From an uncultured Chthonomonas sp. (GTDB lineage Bacteria; Armatimonadota; Chthonomonadetes; Chthonomonadales; Chthonomonadaceae): a stretch of DNA of 64,000 nt. Below, piece by piece: positions 35,343-44,530 of this stretch (its first letter is position 1; every line of letters begins with the position of its first letter). The DNA is taken from contig CAIONQ010000162.1 of assembly GCA_903859705.1 (NCBI GenBank), positions 1 through 64,000 on the forward strand, written 5' to 3'. The notes under the pieces are model-generated. The model was not told the DNA's origin, searched no databases, and was given only the letters and a program-made list of their open reading frames with translations. The translations under genes were made by a program, and so were the position numbers.

Positions 35343-36040
35343 TACTCTTGTCCCTCCGTTGCAGCCAAAGTCTCGTCAGCAATTAGCTCATATCCGGTGA
35401 TCATTGCACGGAAATTATTCCATCCCGCTCGAATTACCTGGAGTATGTGTATTACAAAAAACGCACAGTAACCCATAGTTAACCAGAAGTGGATAAACCT
35501 GCATACCTGGTAGCCGCCAAGCAGAGATGTAAGCCATGCAAATTGGGCCGGTTTATAGATTGCGATCCCTGTTAAAAGGGAACCAAATCCCATAGTTACT
35601 ACGGATGTATATGCAATCTGCTGTGCGCCGTTAAATTTGCGTTTTGGAAGCCGTTGCTTGCGGATCTTGAGGTCGTGAAGAACTACCTGTAACGCTTCAT
35701 TAAGCGTCTGCCTGCCGGGCAGCAAGTATCGCCACTCGCCACTGATAGCCGTATATAGAACATATAAGGCACCATTAACGGCAAACAGCCACATGAAACT
35801 GAAATGCCAGCCCATTCCTAAAGCCAGACGACCATGAAACTTGCCATCATCGCCTTTTTCTACGATGTGCATTGCCTGATAAAAGCTTTGAGGAAACAGT
35901 TTGTGGCTACCTACGAAGTAGACATCGCTGGCCCAATATATAAGCAGGCCACTCCAGATCATCATGAACAAAACCGGGAAGTTTATCCAGTGAAACCAGC
36001 GTATAGCCAGTGGATGTTTCTTATGCAAGCTGCCTGGCAT
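35342..36040 (-). CDS. b-type cytochrome membrane subunit
   Basis: 232 residues with four to five membrane helices. Haem-ligand His are visible in Arg-Trp-Phe-His-Trp-Ile-Asn near the N-terminus, in Lys-Phe-His-Gly-Arg and Gly-Trp-His-Phe-Ser in the middle, and in Phe-Ile-His-Phe-Trp and Phe-Val-Ile-His-Ile near the end. This is the Ni-Fe-hydrogenase/formate-dehydrogenase cytochrome b561-like group rather than MsrQ itself. It probably passes quinol electrons to the molybdopterin enzyme encoded next, with which its stop overlaps. Confidence 0.85.
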   Translation of the reverse strand: MPGSLHKKHPLAIRWFHWINFPVLFMMIWSGLLIYWASDVYFVGSHKLFPQSFYQAMHIVEKGDDGKFHGRLALGMGWHFSFMWLFAVNGALYVLYTAISGEWRYLLPGRQTLNEALQVVLHDLKIRKQRLPKRKFNGAQQIAYTSVVTMGFGSLLTGIAIYKPAQFAWLTSLLGGYQVCRFIHFWLTMGYCAFFVIHILQVIRAGWNNFRAMITGYELIADETLAATEGQE

Positions 36041-36207
36041 TTATGCCTCCGAATGCTGTTTCAAATCTTGCGATAGAAAGTGTGCCGCCTCACGATACAT
36101 ACGGATGCAACTGCGCAGTTCGGCATCCTTCTGGTATCATGTTGCGTAACATACATTCCCACAAGAGAATATACAGCAAGAATTATGGAAAAGTTAGGCC
36201 CAAAAGT

Positions 36208-38208
36208 ATGAGTGATAACAGGAAGCACAGTGCTCGTGGCGCAGGCAAAGGCGCCAGCGCAAATCCGCGCCTCGAATTCAGGCCACAAGCGGGAGCGCTG
36301 AGCCTATATGTAGATGGTAAACACGCTGCCAGCCTTGCGGTTCCCGCAAAGGCGGAAACCGATGCGCCATTGCGCATTTTCAGCCTTCCGCACCTGTGCT
36401 GGCTTCCGGATGGCGAACTTGATACAGAACAACTAGCCGAACTCGTCAGCGGTGCCGCCGAAACGGGTTCGGCACTGATTATGCTGGAAGTTTGCATGGA
36501 TGCCCCCGCCTGGTGGTTAAAGGAGAACCCACGAGAGCTCGCTGTAGCGGCCAGGGGTGGTTCCATTGCACAGGCATCTTTTGCATCCAGCAAGTGGCGA
36601 AAAGAGGCAGGAGCCGCTCTGCGGCGACTGTTGCTTGAGCTTGCGAGCGGTGTGATGCGAGATCGGATTGTTGCCGTAACCTTACTTGGTGGCGATAAGG
36701 GCACATTTGGCAGCATTGATTCTCATTCGCTACCCGATACCTCTGAATGTATGCGAGAAGCGTTCCGCAGATACGCTTCTGTTAAGTACAGACGCAACGA
36801 GGGGTTGTTACGGAAGGCATGGTTTGATTCTCGCGCGGAGTTTCTACGGATAACGTGCCCGGATGAGGCTGTACGTGGCAAAAGTGATCTTGGGATATTC
36901 CGAAATCCTCACCGCGCAAGGCGCCTTCTAGACTTCTATGAAGTCCTCAATGAAGAACAGAACGAATCAATCCTGACCTTCGCAAGCATCGTGCGTGAAG
37001 CCAGCGGTGGGTTATGCAGGGTGGGTGTGCGATCTGCAGCCTTCCGCGATGTATCTTCCAGAGCAGAGTACGGTAGGGCAACCTGCGCAAATCTGCTAGA
37101 TTCGGATTTGATAGATTACTTTGTAGAGGCACGCTCTACTACAAGTTTTGAGGTGTTCTGCCCGCCTGCTGGCAGTGTAACATTGGCCGGCAAATACAGA
37201 TTTATCGATACCAGGGCCCAGGCTGGTTCAGATGTAAGTGCGGCGTTGCACGCATCCGCTGAGGGCGTTGGAGTTATTGCTGGTGGGGCTGGTGCGAAAG
37301 CGGCGTTTACGCTGCTTAAAACTCAGCTTGCCGGGCGAAGTGGTAAGAAAGCTGGGCCCGATGTTGCGTTGGTTCTGGATCCTGCGGCTGCCCAGATCGC
37401 TGTGCGCAGGCCAGATTGCGCCGATTTGTCCGCGTTGGTTTTGGATCAGATCGATGCAATAGCCGCCAGTGGCACTGCGATTCAGGTTTACGCTCTTTCA
37501 GATGTTTACCGCTCTACTTTCCCAACCCACAAAGTAGTGTTTCTGCCAAATACCTGGTACCTTTCGGAGCCCGAGCACCGGAGCATTGACGCACGGTTCA
37601 AACGATCAGAACAAACAATTGTATGGTTTTGGGCTTCCGGGCTCGCAGGGGAAGATGCGGTTACTTCAGATCTCGGAACACGATGTTGTGGCCAGAAGCT
37701 AAGGCTTGAACTGGGCTCGGCAAGCCTTAGAACTCGCATCGCATCTGCAACGGATCCGATAGTGTGGGGCCGGCATCAAGGTGAAAAGATTGGTAGTGAA
37801 TTGCCTGTGGCACCTATCATTACCGTTTCGGATAAAGGCTCCATTCGGCTTGGTGCTAACGGCGATAACAAAACCACATTCTCTACCCGGAGGTATCCAA
37901 CCTGGACAAGTATCGTAACTGGGACCCTTCCAACGCCACCGGATATTATCCGCAATATCCTGCGGTCTGCAGGTTGCCACCAGTTTGCCCCGGCCCTTGG
38001 CTTCGGCGATGTTCTGACTGCAGATGCACGCAGCATCGCATATACCAGCAGAGTTGGCGGGCAGTATACTCTGTTTTTGCCAGGTACGTTTGATGTGACT
38101 GAAGTTACATCCGGTAAAAAGATGGGGCAGGGTGTAACGGAGTTTGGGATTGAAGTAATGCCTGGTCAGGCGCTTGCTTTTGAGCTCAAGCCAGTTACTC
38201 GAACCTGA
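36208..38208 (+). CDS. GH42-like (beta-galactosidase-fold) protein with an eroded active site
   Basis: About 666 residues from ATG 36208; the frame is open 66 codons further up but without protein-like sequence. The TIM-barrel part has Pro-Ala-Trp-Trp, then Phe-Ala-Ser-Ser-Lys-Trp-Arg, and Phe-Arg-Arg-Tyr-Ala-Ser-Val-Lys-Tyr, as in large beta-galactosidase-like proteins of Planctomycetes and Armatimonadota. A Rossmann-like trimerisation-type domain and a beta domain follow. Where relatives have an acidic Gly-Gly-x-Thr-Gly-Glu-Trp, this one reads Gly-Gly-Asp-Lys-Gly-Thr-Phe. No signal peptide. It may bind rather than cut sugar. Confidence 0.65.
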   Translation: MSDNRKHSARGAGKGASANPRLEFRPQAGALSLYVDGKHAASLAVPAKAETDAPLRIFSLPHLCWLPDGELDTEQLAELVSGAAETGSALIMLEVCMDAPAWWLKENPRELAVAARGGSIAQASFASSKWRKEAGAALRRLLLELASGVMRDRIVAVTLLGGDKGTFGSIDSHSLPDTSECMREAFRRYASVKYRRNEGLLRKAWFDSRAEFLRITCPDEAVRGKSDLGIFRNPHRARRLLDFYEVLNEEQNESILTFASIVREASGGLCRVGVRSAAFRDVSSRAEYGRATCANLLDSDLIDYFVEARSTTSFEVFCPPAGSVTLAGKYRFIDTRAQAGSDVSAALHASAEGVGVIAGGAGAKAAFTLLKTQLAGRSGKKAGPDVALVLDPAAAQIAVRRPDCADLSALVLDQIDAIAASGTAIQVYALSDVYRSTFPTHKVVFLPNTWYLSEPEHRSIDARFKRSEQTIVWFWASGLAGEDAVTSDLGTRCCGQKLRLELGSASLRTRIASATDPIVWGRHQGEKIGSELPVAPIITVSDKGSIRLGANGDNKTTFSTRRYPTWTSIVTGTLPTPPDIIRNILRSAGCHQFAPALGFGDVLTADARSIAYTSRVGGQYTLFLPGTFDVTEVTSGKKMGQGVTEFGIEVMPGQALAFELKPVTRT

Positions 38209-38228
38209 TATAAGCTAACTTGATACTA

Positions 38229-38270
38229 AAACGGCTACAGGTTTACTATTAACCTGTAGCCGTTTTTTTT
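38229..38270 (+). terminator. strong terminator of the GH42-like gene
   Basis: The arm AACGGCTACAGGTT and its complement enclose a 7-base loop and are followed by eight T. The reverse strand has matching A/T flanks, so it may also serve the convergent folE. Confidence 0.9.
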
Positions 38271-38285
38271 GTGCGAGATCGGGTG

Positions 38286-38849
38286 TTATCGAGATCCGCG
38301 GCTAATCAAACCCAGGAACTCGGCACGGGTGGCACGGTCAGTGCGGAAAACACCCAGTACATGGCTAGTAACCATATCACTGCACTGCTTTTCTACCCCT
38401 CTTGCCATCATGCATAGGTGCTTACCTTCAACCACTACAGCAACCCCTTTTGGCTGCAGCACTTCCTGAATCGCATCTGCAATCTGGTGGGTCATTCGCT
38501 CCTGCACCTGAAGTCTACGGGCAAACATGTCCGCTATTCGTGCCAGTTTGGATAGACCAATGATTTTGCCATCAGGAATGTATGCAATGTTCACATGCCC
38601 ATAAAATGGGAACAGATGGTGCTCACACATCGAGAAGAACTCAATGTCGCGAACAATCACCATATCATCCGACTCCTCATGGAAGATAGCGTCGTTAACA
38701 ACCTCTTCCAGGTTCTGGGTGTAGCCAGAAGTAACAAACTTGAGCGCCTCTGCAGCGCGGTGCGGCGTCTTTATCAGACCTTCGCGCTCAGGATCCTCAC
38801 CTACGTTCTGTAGGAGCGCAGTATAGAGCTTTTCAAGCTCAGCGGGCAT
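38286..38849 (-). CDS. folE: GTP cyclohydrolase I
   Basis: 187 residues. It converts GTP to 7,8-dihydroneopterin triphosphate, the entry to folate, biopterin or queuosine pathways. Zinc ligands are visible in Met-Cys-Glu-His-His-Leu and later Cys-Met-Met-Ala-Arg-Gly, and the GTP-binding Gly-Leu-Ser-Lys and Gln-Glu-Arg-Met-Thr are intact. The N-terminus is short, as in bacterial type IA enzymes. It lies 5 bases after the tandem PTPS gene and is the last gene of a long minus-strand train. Confidence 0.96.
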   Translation of the reverse strand: MPAELEKLYTALLQNVGEDPEREGLIKTPHRAAEALKFVTSGYTQNLEEVVNDAIFHEESDDMVIVRDIEFFSMCEHHLFPFYGHVNIAYIPDGKIIGLSKLARIADMFARRLQVQERMTHQIADAIQEVLQPKGVAVVVEGKHLCMMARGVEKQCSDMVTSHVLGVFRTDRATRAEFLGLISRGSR

Positions 38850-38854
38850 CTATG

Positions 38855-39778
38855 TTAATCCTTCCCAGAGTACTCGAACACGTTGCGGGCTGTTTCACGG
38901 ATTACCACCTTACTAAGGTGTGCCGTGCCAGGGATGTGGTTTTTCAGGCGCTCCCAGATAACGTATGTCAGGAGTTCTGAGGAAGGTATAACATCTGCAA
39001 ACTCTGGTATATCCAGGTTTAGATGTCTGTGGTCGTAACGATCCACAACCTCTCGATGCACCACTTCATCCAGGGCATTTTGATCCACCAGTGTCCCGGT
39101 AACTGGATCTATCTCCCCACCCACGCTCACTTCGAGTATATAGTTATGTCCGTGTCCGTTATCGTAGTTGCATTTACCAAATAGCGTTCGGTTCTCTTCA
39201 TCAGAAAGAATGCTACTGTGCAGCCTGTGCGATGCAGAAAACTCATATGCACGCGTAACGACGACACTGACAGAGCGATTATCAGAAGTCATTAGGCTCC
39301 ATTCTGCAAAGCATGTTGGCGTTTCCTCAAGTCGTAGCCCCGTGAGCTCTGCGTTTGGGGGAAACTTGCACTGCAGTCTGTTATGGATATGTGTCACAAG
39401 TGTGGCACATGATACGGGCTTGCCCTGCATTGGCCCCAAAGGGCCATTTAATAGGCGGCCTTCCATGGCCTCTACAACTTCACGGCGTACAATGCGATCG
39501 ATGTCTTTGATATTCACAACGATCCCAGTTGCAGTATCCACATAACCCGTAACACTTACGTCCAACGTGTAATTGTGGCCAGAAGTTTCCAAATCTTTAG
39601 GATTTTCGAATTCTGTATTGTTTTTGTCTATATTCGGTTCAGTTTCGTTCCCAGTGTAGAGAAACGCAGCACTGAAGTTTACGGTGCGAGTCATGCAGAT
39701 TACCGGCGTTGGGTAACCGGCACCGCAGTGTTCTGGAAGCAACATATCCGAGCTATTGTTTTGGTGTATGGTTGTCAT
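38855..39778 (-). CDS. tandem 6-pyruvoyl-tetrahydropterin synthase/QueD-like protein
   Basis: 307 residues holding two PTPS/QueD folds in one chain, where the family normally has 120-150. The C-terminal copy (about 170-305) is complete: first zinc His in Phe-Ser-Ala-Ser-His-Arg-Leu, catalytic Cys in Gly-Lys-Cys-Asn, then His-Gly-His-Asn-Tyr. The N-terminal copy (about 28-160) has Phe-Ser-Ala-Ala-Phe, lacking the His, no Cys, and only Ser-Gly-His-Asn-Tyr, so it is probably inactive and structural. The ATG overlaps the stop of the permease gene; folE follows. The product may be pyruvoyl- or carboxy-tetrahydropterin. Confidence 0.85.
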   Translation of the reverse strand: MTTIHQNNSSDMLLPEHCGAGYPTPVICMTRTVNFSAAFLYTGNETEPNIDKNNTEFENPKDLETSGHNYTLDVSVTGYVDTATGIVVNIKDIDRIVRREVVEAMEGRLLNGPLGPMQGKPVSCATLVTHIHNRLQCKFPPNAELTGLRLEETPTCFAEWSLMTSDNRSVSVVVTRAYEFSASHRLHSSILSDEENRTLFGKCNYDNGHGHNYILEVSVGGEIDPVTGTLVDQNALDEVVHREVVDRYDHRHLNLDIPEFADVIPSSELLTYVIWERLKNHIPGTAHLSKVVIRETARNVFEYSGKD

Positions 39779-40650
39779 CGTTTTACGTAGGGAATACCCA
39801 GGGCCGCAGGAGCCTTGCTGCTGTGTGATCCTGAGAGCAGTATGATGAGAGTGATGACATAGGGTACCGCAAGCAGTATATCGTGCGGAATGTGAAGCCC
39901 CATTGCTTGCCCTTGAATTTCAAGTTCTTCTGATATGCCAAAAACAAGTGCGGCCGCGAGGCAACCTGGAGCAGACCATCTGCCTGCAGTGACGATGGCA
40001 AGCGCAATGAAGCCTCTACCAGCAGACATACCCTCCTGAAAGGTGGGTACGTCTCCCACACTCAGGCAAGCACCAGCAATTCCCGCCATTACGCCCCCGA
40101 ACAGTACCGCCACGGTACGCAGATTAAGCACGCTAATGCCACTGGAATCGGCTGCGGCCGGTTGCTCACCAGCTGCCCGAATCATGAGGCCAGAGCGTGT
40201 TCTGTTTAAGAGCCACCATGCCGCCGGTACCATCGTGAGTGCAAGGGGCGTAAGAATAGTCTGGTTGGCAAACAGGTGCGGCAGCGCTTCTACGGAGACA
40301 AAAGTACTCTGAGCGCCAAACACTGCCCGGCTTACAGTGCCGGTTAATCCCAGAGTCAACAGGTTTATAACCACGCCCACAACAACCTGGTTAGCAGCAA
40401 GGCGCACTGCGAATAGCGCAAAAAGCAGTGCAACCGCTCCAGCCGCTATTGCGGCACATACAACACCAATCAAAGGATTGTGCGTGTTGAGCGTGCCAAG
40501 AACTGCCGCGAGAGCTCCTGTTAGTATTAGCCCTTCCAGGCCTACATTTACCACGCCAGATCTCTGAACAACAAGTTCACCAATGCTCGCGAGTAAAAGG
40601 GGGGCCGCCATAGTAATCGAACCTTCGATGGCTGCTGAAAGGATGCTCAT
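39775..40650 (-). CDS. ABC transporter permease, nucleoside (NupQ/YufQ) type
   Basis: 291 residues with about eight to nine membrane helices, in the BPD-transp-2 family. The Gly-Glu-Leu-Val-Val-Gln-Arg-Ser-Gly-Val-x-Asn-Val-Gly-Leu-Glu-Gly motif near the N-terminus is diagnostic for the second permease of BMP-dependent nucleoside importers. Both ends overlap neighbours by 4 bases (NupP-like upstream, PTPS downstream), showing tight coupling. Confidence 0.9.
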   Translation of the reverse strand: MSILSAAIEGSITMAAPLLLASIGELVVQRSGVVNVGLEGLILTGALAAVLGTLNTHNPLIGVVCAAIAAGAVALLFALFAVRLAANQVVVGVVINLLTLGLTGTVSRAVFGAQSTFVSVEALPHLFANQTILTPLALTMVPAAWWLLNRTRSGLMIRAAGEQPAAADSSGISVLNLRTVAVLFGGVMAGIAGACLSVGDVPTFQEGMSAGRGFIALAIVTAGRWSAPGCLAAALVFGISEELEIQGQAMGLHIPHDILLAVPYVITLIILLSGSHSSKAPAALGIPYVKR

Positions 40651-41753
40651 GATGCCTCCGTTTCAGAGCGTTGCCGAAATGCGCGAATTCCGACCACCGC
40701 CAGTACAGCCGCTGCCTGAACTACATAAATCACCACGGATGATACGCCAGTATTCTGTTCAAGATTTCTGCACCCCTGGGTTAAGCCAGCGAAGAATAGG
40801 CTTGTAACAAATGCTCCCGCAGGATGTAGGCCGCCGAGCAAAGCCGCAGGAATGGCAGTAAAACCAGTATTCCCAGAAAAGCTTGCTGCCGAGAGGCTTC
40901 CTGTAGCGCTGCCAAGCAGTTGAATCACGCCTCCCAGTGCTGCTACACCACCCGATAGGGCCATCGCGGATATCTTTAGCCGATCTGCTGGATAATGTGC
41001 AGTGCGCGCTGCTTCGTCATTTGCACCGAGAACCCGCAACTGAAAGCCAGCTGAAGTGCGAAACATGTAGATATACACCAGAGGGCACACAAATAAGGCG
41101 AGCAGCACACCTGCATGTAGAGATGTTTGAATATGATCCGACCATGCTGATGGTATTAGCCGTGCAAACAGAATTCCATCTGGCAAGCTATCGCTCTCTG
41201 TTCGATACGCACCACGCGCTCGTAGTGGCCCCAGAACCAGCCAGCTAACAATGTGCAATGCCGTGTAATTAAGCATGATAGTGCTGATTACTTCTTGCAC
41301 GCCGCGTTTTACACGCATCAAGCCGGCCAACGCACCCCAGGCGGCACCCGCTGCAACGCCGGTTACCAGCATCATAAACGTAATGAGTGGTGCCGGTATG
41401 GGGGCAGCGCTGGCAATTCGCGCCGTTGCCGTTGCGGCGAGCGCTCCCATCAATATCTGCCCCTGTGCCCCAATGCTAAATAGACCGGCACGCCACGCTA
41501 TACACACACTGAGGGCAGCAAGCATTAACGGTGCCATCTCCACCAGAGTGGACGAAATAGCGTATAGGTGGCCCTCGTCTGCACTCCCAACGGCTCCCAC
41601 CCACAATTGCTTGAGGGCCATGGGTACCGGAATGCGAAGCATTGCAAATGTAACTGCCAGCAACACAATAAGGCCGGCAGAGTACGCTGCGGCCAGCGCA
41701 ATAATGCGCACTGGTGCCGGAACAGGGCGGCGAGTTCGTGCCTCAGTTTGCAT
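40647..41753 (-). CDS. ABC transporter permease, nucleoside (NupP/YufP) type
   Basis: 368 residues from ATG 41753, overlapping the ATPase gene by 11 bases; a longer frame to 41888 runs inside the ATPase gene and is rejected. About nine membrane helices. The cytosolic-loop stretch Leu-Phe-Ser-Ile-Gly-Ala-Gln-Gly-Gln and the Gly-Gly-Leu-His-Pro-Ala-Gly-Ala segment are typical of the first permease of BMP-type purine-nucleoside importers. Confidence 0.9.
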   Translation of the reverse strand: MQTEARTRRPVPAPVRIIALAAAYSAGLIVLLAVTFAMLRIPVPMALKQLWVGAVGSADEGHLYAISSTLVEMAPLMLAALSVCIAWRAGLFSIGAQGQILMGALAATATARIASAAPIPAPLITFMMLVTGVAAGAAWGALAGLMRVKRGVQEVISTIMLNYTALHIVSWLVLGPLRARGAYRTESDSLPDGILFARLIPSAWSDHIQTSLHAGVLLALFVCPLVYIYMFRTSAGFQLRVLGANDEAARTAHYPADRLKISAMALSGGVAALGGVIQLLGSATGSLSAASFSGNTGFTAIPAALLGGLHPAGAFVTSLFFAGLTQGCRNLEQNTGVSSVVIYVVQAAAVLAVVGIRAFRQRSETEAS

Positions 41754-43326
41754 CGCTACTCTCCCGTTTACCCGCAACACCTCCGAGCAAAAGGCCCAGC
41801 TCAGATGATCGTGTTTTGCCAGCTGTGTAGGGTAAAAGGGTACCTCCGGCAAGTATGGATGTATGATCTGAGATAGCGGCAAGCTCATCCAAATCCGTAG
41901 ATATTACGACCACTGCTGCGCCTCGTGCTCTGGCTGCAATCAACTGTTCGTGAACAAAGCGCGCGGCTCCAATATCGAGACCACGGGTTGGATTTACCGC
42001 TACCAGAAAGTCTGGATCGCCAAGTAGTGCCCGTGCAACAACTATTTTCTGTTGGTTGCCACCAGATAGTGCTGATGCCGGCGCCTTTGCGGAAGAGGTG
42101 CGGATATCAAACTTATCAATTAAGTCTGCGCTAAGTTCCAGCAACGATCGGACCTTCAGAAATGGGCCGCGCTTGTACTCTTGTAAGAGGGCCGCATCAA
42201 ATAGGAGGTTGTCAGATACCGACATACTAACTGCGAGGCCAGCTCTGCGTCTATCCTGCGGGATATATCCCGTTCGTTTTGCGTTAATTGTGAGGCTGCC
42301 GGCAGAAACCTTACGCAAGCCTACAAGTGCCTCAGCAAGTTCTGTTTGGCCGTTGCCATCTACTCCACCAATACCAAAAATCTCACCGGCCTTTGCTTGA
42401 AGCTGCAGTCCGTGGATAGCCGTCTCTCCGCGGTTTCCCAGCACTGTAATATTGTCAGCATCGCAAATAAGTTCAGGCGGAGGGCACTGGGAACTATTTT
42501 CGAGATCTGCGCTAAATGGTCTGGAAGCCACTTCGGCTGCGTCACCTACCATCCAGGATGCAAGCTCCACGGCGGTTACGTGTTGCGTATGTGCTTCAGC
42601 TATTCTTTCACCACGCCTTAGCACTGTAACTCTACTGGATACTGCGAGGATTTCTGAAAGCTTGTGTGCAATCAGCACAATAGCTTTGCCTCTATCTGCG
42701 AGCTTTCTTAGCACTTCAAACAGTTCGGAGATCTCGTCTCCTATCAACACAGCCGTAGGTTCATCAAATATCAACACGTCGGCATCAGTAGCCAGAGCTT
42801 TAACAATCTCGATGCGCTGCTGCTCACCAACAGACAAAGACGAAACACGAGCATGGGGGTCCATTTTCCAACCGAGATCCGCCGCACAGGAGAGCGCTGA
42901 ACCTGCTTCGCGCAGAGGGCTGTAATTCAAGCACTTACTGATGCCGGAGGAGGGTGGGCAGGGGATATCGAGTGCCAGGTTTTCTGCAACTGTAAGTGCA
43001 GGGGCCAGGGCAAAATGCTGGTGTACCATGGCTATGCCAAGCCGGCGCGATATAGCCGGAGATGTTATTCGTGCCGTATAGCCGTTAATTTCTATCGTAC
43101 CGGCGTCCGGAGCCGTGAGGCCCGTTAGAACATGCATCAGGGTAGACTTGCCGGCGCCATTTTCACCCAAAAGTGCGTGTATCTCGCCACGGCAAACGCT
43201 GAAGTCTACATTGTTGAGGGCGCGATTTGCACCAAAATTCTTGGTAATGCCCTGCATACGCACCGCCGGAATATCGGCAGTGCGTATGTCACCTGTGATG
43301 CCAGGATTACCGTGGGCAACATTCAC
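41743..43326 (-). CDS. double-ABC ATPase of a nucleoside importer (NupO/YufO type)
   Basis: 527 residues with two ABC domains, as in RbsA/MglA relatives. Domain 1 has Walker A Gly-Glu-Asn-Gly-Ala-Gly-Lys-Ser, signature Leu-Ser-Val-Gly-Glu-Gln-Gln and Walker B Leu-Ile-Phe-Asp-Glu-Pro. Domain 2 has the degenerate Walker A Val-Asp-Gly-Asn-Gly-Gln-Thr normal for this family and signature Leu-Ser-Gly-Gly-Asn-Gln-Gln. The Glu after the second Walker B is replaced (Ala-Val-Asn-Pro). GTG start, touching the stop of the substrate-binding protein gene. Confidence 0.92.
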   Translation of the reverse strand: MNVAHGNPGITGDIRTADIPAVRMQGITKNFGANRALNNVDFSVCRGEIHALLGENGAGKSTLMHVLTGLTAPDAGTIEINGYTARITSPAISRRLGIAMVHQHFALAPALTVAENLALDIPCPPSSGISKCLNYSPLREAGSALSCAADLGWKMDPHARVSSLSVGEQQRIEIVKALATDADVLIFDEPTAVLIGDEISELFEVLRKLADRGKAIVLIAHKLSEILAVSSRVTVLRRGERIAEAHTQHVTAVELASWMVGDAAEVASRPFSADLENSSQCPPPELICDADNITVLGNRGETAIHGLQLQAKAGEIFGIGGVDGNGQTELAEALVGLRKVSAGSLTINAKRTGYIPQDRRRAGLAVSMSVSDNLLFDAALLQEYKRGPFLKVRSLLELSADLIDKFDIRTSSAKAPASALSGGNQQKIVVARALLGDPDFLVAVNPTRGLDIGAARFVHEQLIAARARGAAVVVISTDLDELAAISDHTSILAGGTLLPYTAGKTRSSELGLLLGGVAGKRESSDAN

Positions 43327-44456
43327 TACTGCTTTTCCTTAAGCACGTCGATCGACCCATCGATGATGCTCTTGCGAGTAGATTCGATGTCTGAAAGTAA
43401 CTGAACAGAAATCTTGCTTTTGAGCGCAGGGTTCACAATAAAGTCGATAACGCCATCCTTCATGCCGAAGGGAGTGTCATTCGCCTTAAGTGTGCCGGCT
43501 TTTGCCTGCTTTGCAATCGCTACGAACGCCTTATCCGTATAGATGGGCGCGCTGGCAACAACCACATCAGGTGCCACTGCATTTTGGTCGCCATTGGTTC
43601 CTAGCGCCCAGGCTGCGCCCATGTGCGATTTGTTGAACTCTTGCACTGCAGTGAATACGCCCTTAGCTGCTGAATCAACATCCTGCATGATCACATCTGC
43701 ACCCTGGTTCAGTAGAGCCAGAGCCTGCTGCTTCGCTTTGTTTGCGTCATCCCAATCACCCGTGTATGTGGGGGGGATCACTTCTATTTTAGGATTGATT
43801 ACCTTTGCGCCACGCTCAAATGCCGCGAAAATGCGCTCTAGCGGCGCTTCCTTGGTAGCTCCTACGCATCCAATTTTGCCAGTTTTTGATAGCCCGGCGG
43901 CTAGCATACCTTCCAGATATGCTCCATCCTCAAGGCGGAAGATAATGGGCATTGTATTCTTGCCCACTTTGCTTCCCGAGGATATCACGAACATCGTATT
44001 CGGAAAGTTGCTCTCGATCTTGAGTGCTGCGGCCTCATATTCAGTCCCGTGACCGAAAACCAGATTGAACTTCTTCGCAGCAAAGTCTTCAAGGCTTTTC
44101 GCCTGGCTGGTTGCATCTTTCTGGTTGTCTACAGACTTAACATCTTCTTCAGGTACTGCAAGTTCTGTCTTGATTGCCTCAAGTGCCTTGGCTGCTGAGC
44201 TGTTCCATCCATTATCACTGCGCGGGCCAGACATTACGAGAGCAACACGAAGTTTCGAAGGTGCAGATCCCGAATCGCCGGTTGCATTCGCCGCCGGCGG
44301 AGTAGCCCCCGGGGATTTAATACCATCGGTTTTTTCGCCGCTGTTACGGCCGCAACCCGCGAAAGCAATAGAAAGCAGTGTTGCGGCAGCAAAAATCGTT
44401 GCTGTACAAAGTGCACCCGGGCGATGACGCCGTGGGGATTGGTCAGAAAGATACAT
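43326..44456 (-). CDS. BMP-family nucleoside-binding lipoprotein
   Basis: 376 residues from ATG 44456, preceded by AGGAG. Signal peptide with lipobox Ala-Phe-Ala-Gly-Cys, a Gly/Ala/Thr-rich linker, then a type-I periplasmic binding fold: Val-Ala-Leu-Val-Met-Ser-Gly-Pro, Asp-Asn-Gly-Trp-Asn, and Gly-His-Gly-Thr-Glu-Tyr. PnrA/Med-type proteins bind purine nucleosides and deliver them to permeases such as those encoded downstream. An adenosine-deaminase-like gene lies 74 bases upstream, supporting a purine ligand. Confidence 0.9.
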   Translation of the reverse strand: MYLSDQSPRRHRPGALCTATIFAAATLLSIAFAGCGRNSGEKTDGIKSPGATPPAANATGDSGSAPSKLRVALVMSGPRSDNGWNSSAAKALEAIKTELAVPEEDVKSVDNQKDATSQAKSLEDFAAKKFNLVFGHGTEYEAAALKIESNFPNTMFVISSGSKVGKNTMPIIFRLEDGAYLEGMLAAGLSKTGKIGCVGATKEAPLERIFAAFERGAKVINPKIEVIPPTYTGDWDDANKAKQQALALLNQGADVIMQDVDSAAKGVFTAVQEFNKSHMGAAWALGTNGDQNAVAPDVVVASAPIYTDKAFVAIAKQAKAGTLKANDTPFGMKDGVIDFIVNPALKSKISVQLLSDIESTRKSIIDGSIDVLKEKQ

Positions 44457-44530
44457 CCTATTTATTCTCCTGGCGGATTGAAGTTCGGTAATGAATGAAC
44501 GTATGTATTTAGCGACGTTACTGCAGAAAT

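Noticed and set aside
36010-36207. N-terminal extension of the GH42-like gene overlapping the cytochrome gene
   Set aside because: The extension overlaps the divergent cytochrome start and includes promoter-like sequence. The ATG at 36208 is better.
41754-41888. 45-codon upstream extension of the first nucleoside permease
   Set aside because: It runs inside the ATPase gene in another frame. The ATG at 41753 gives a normal N-terminus with an 11-base overlap.
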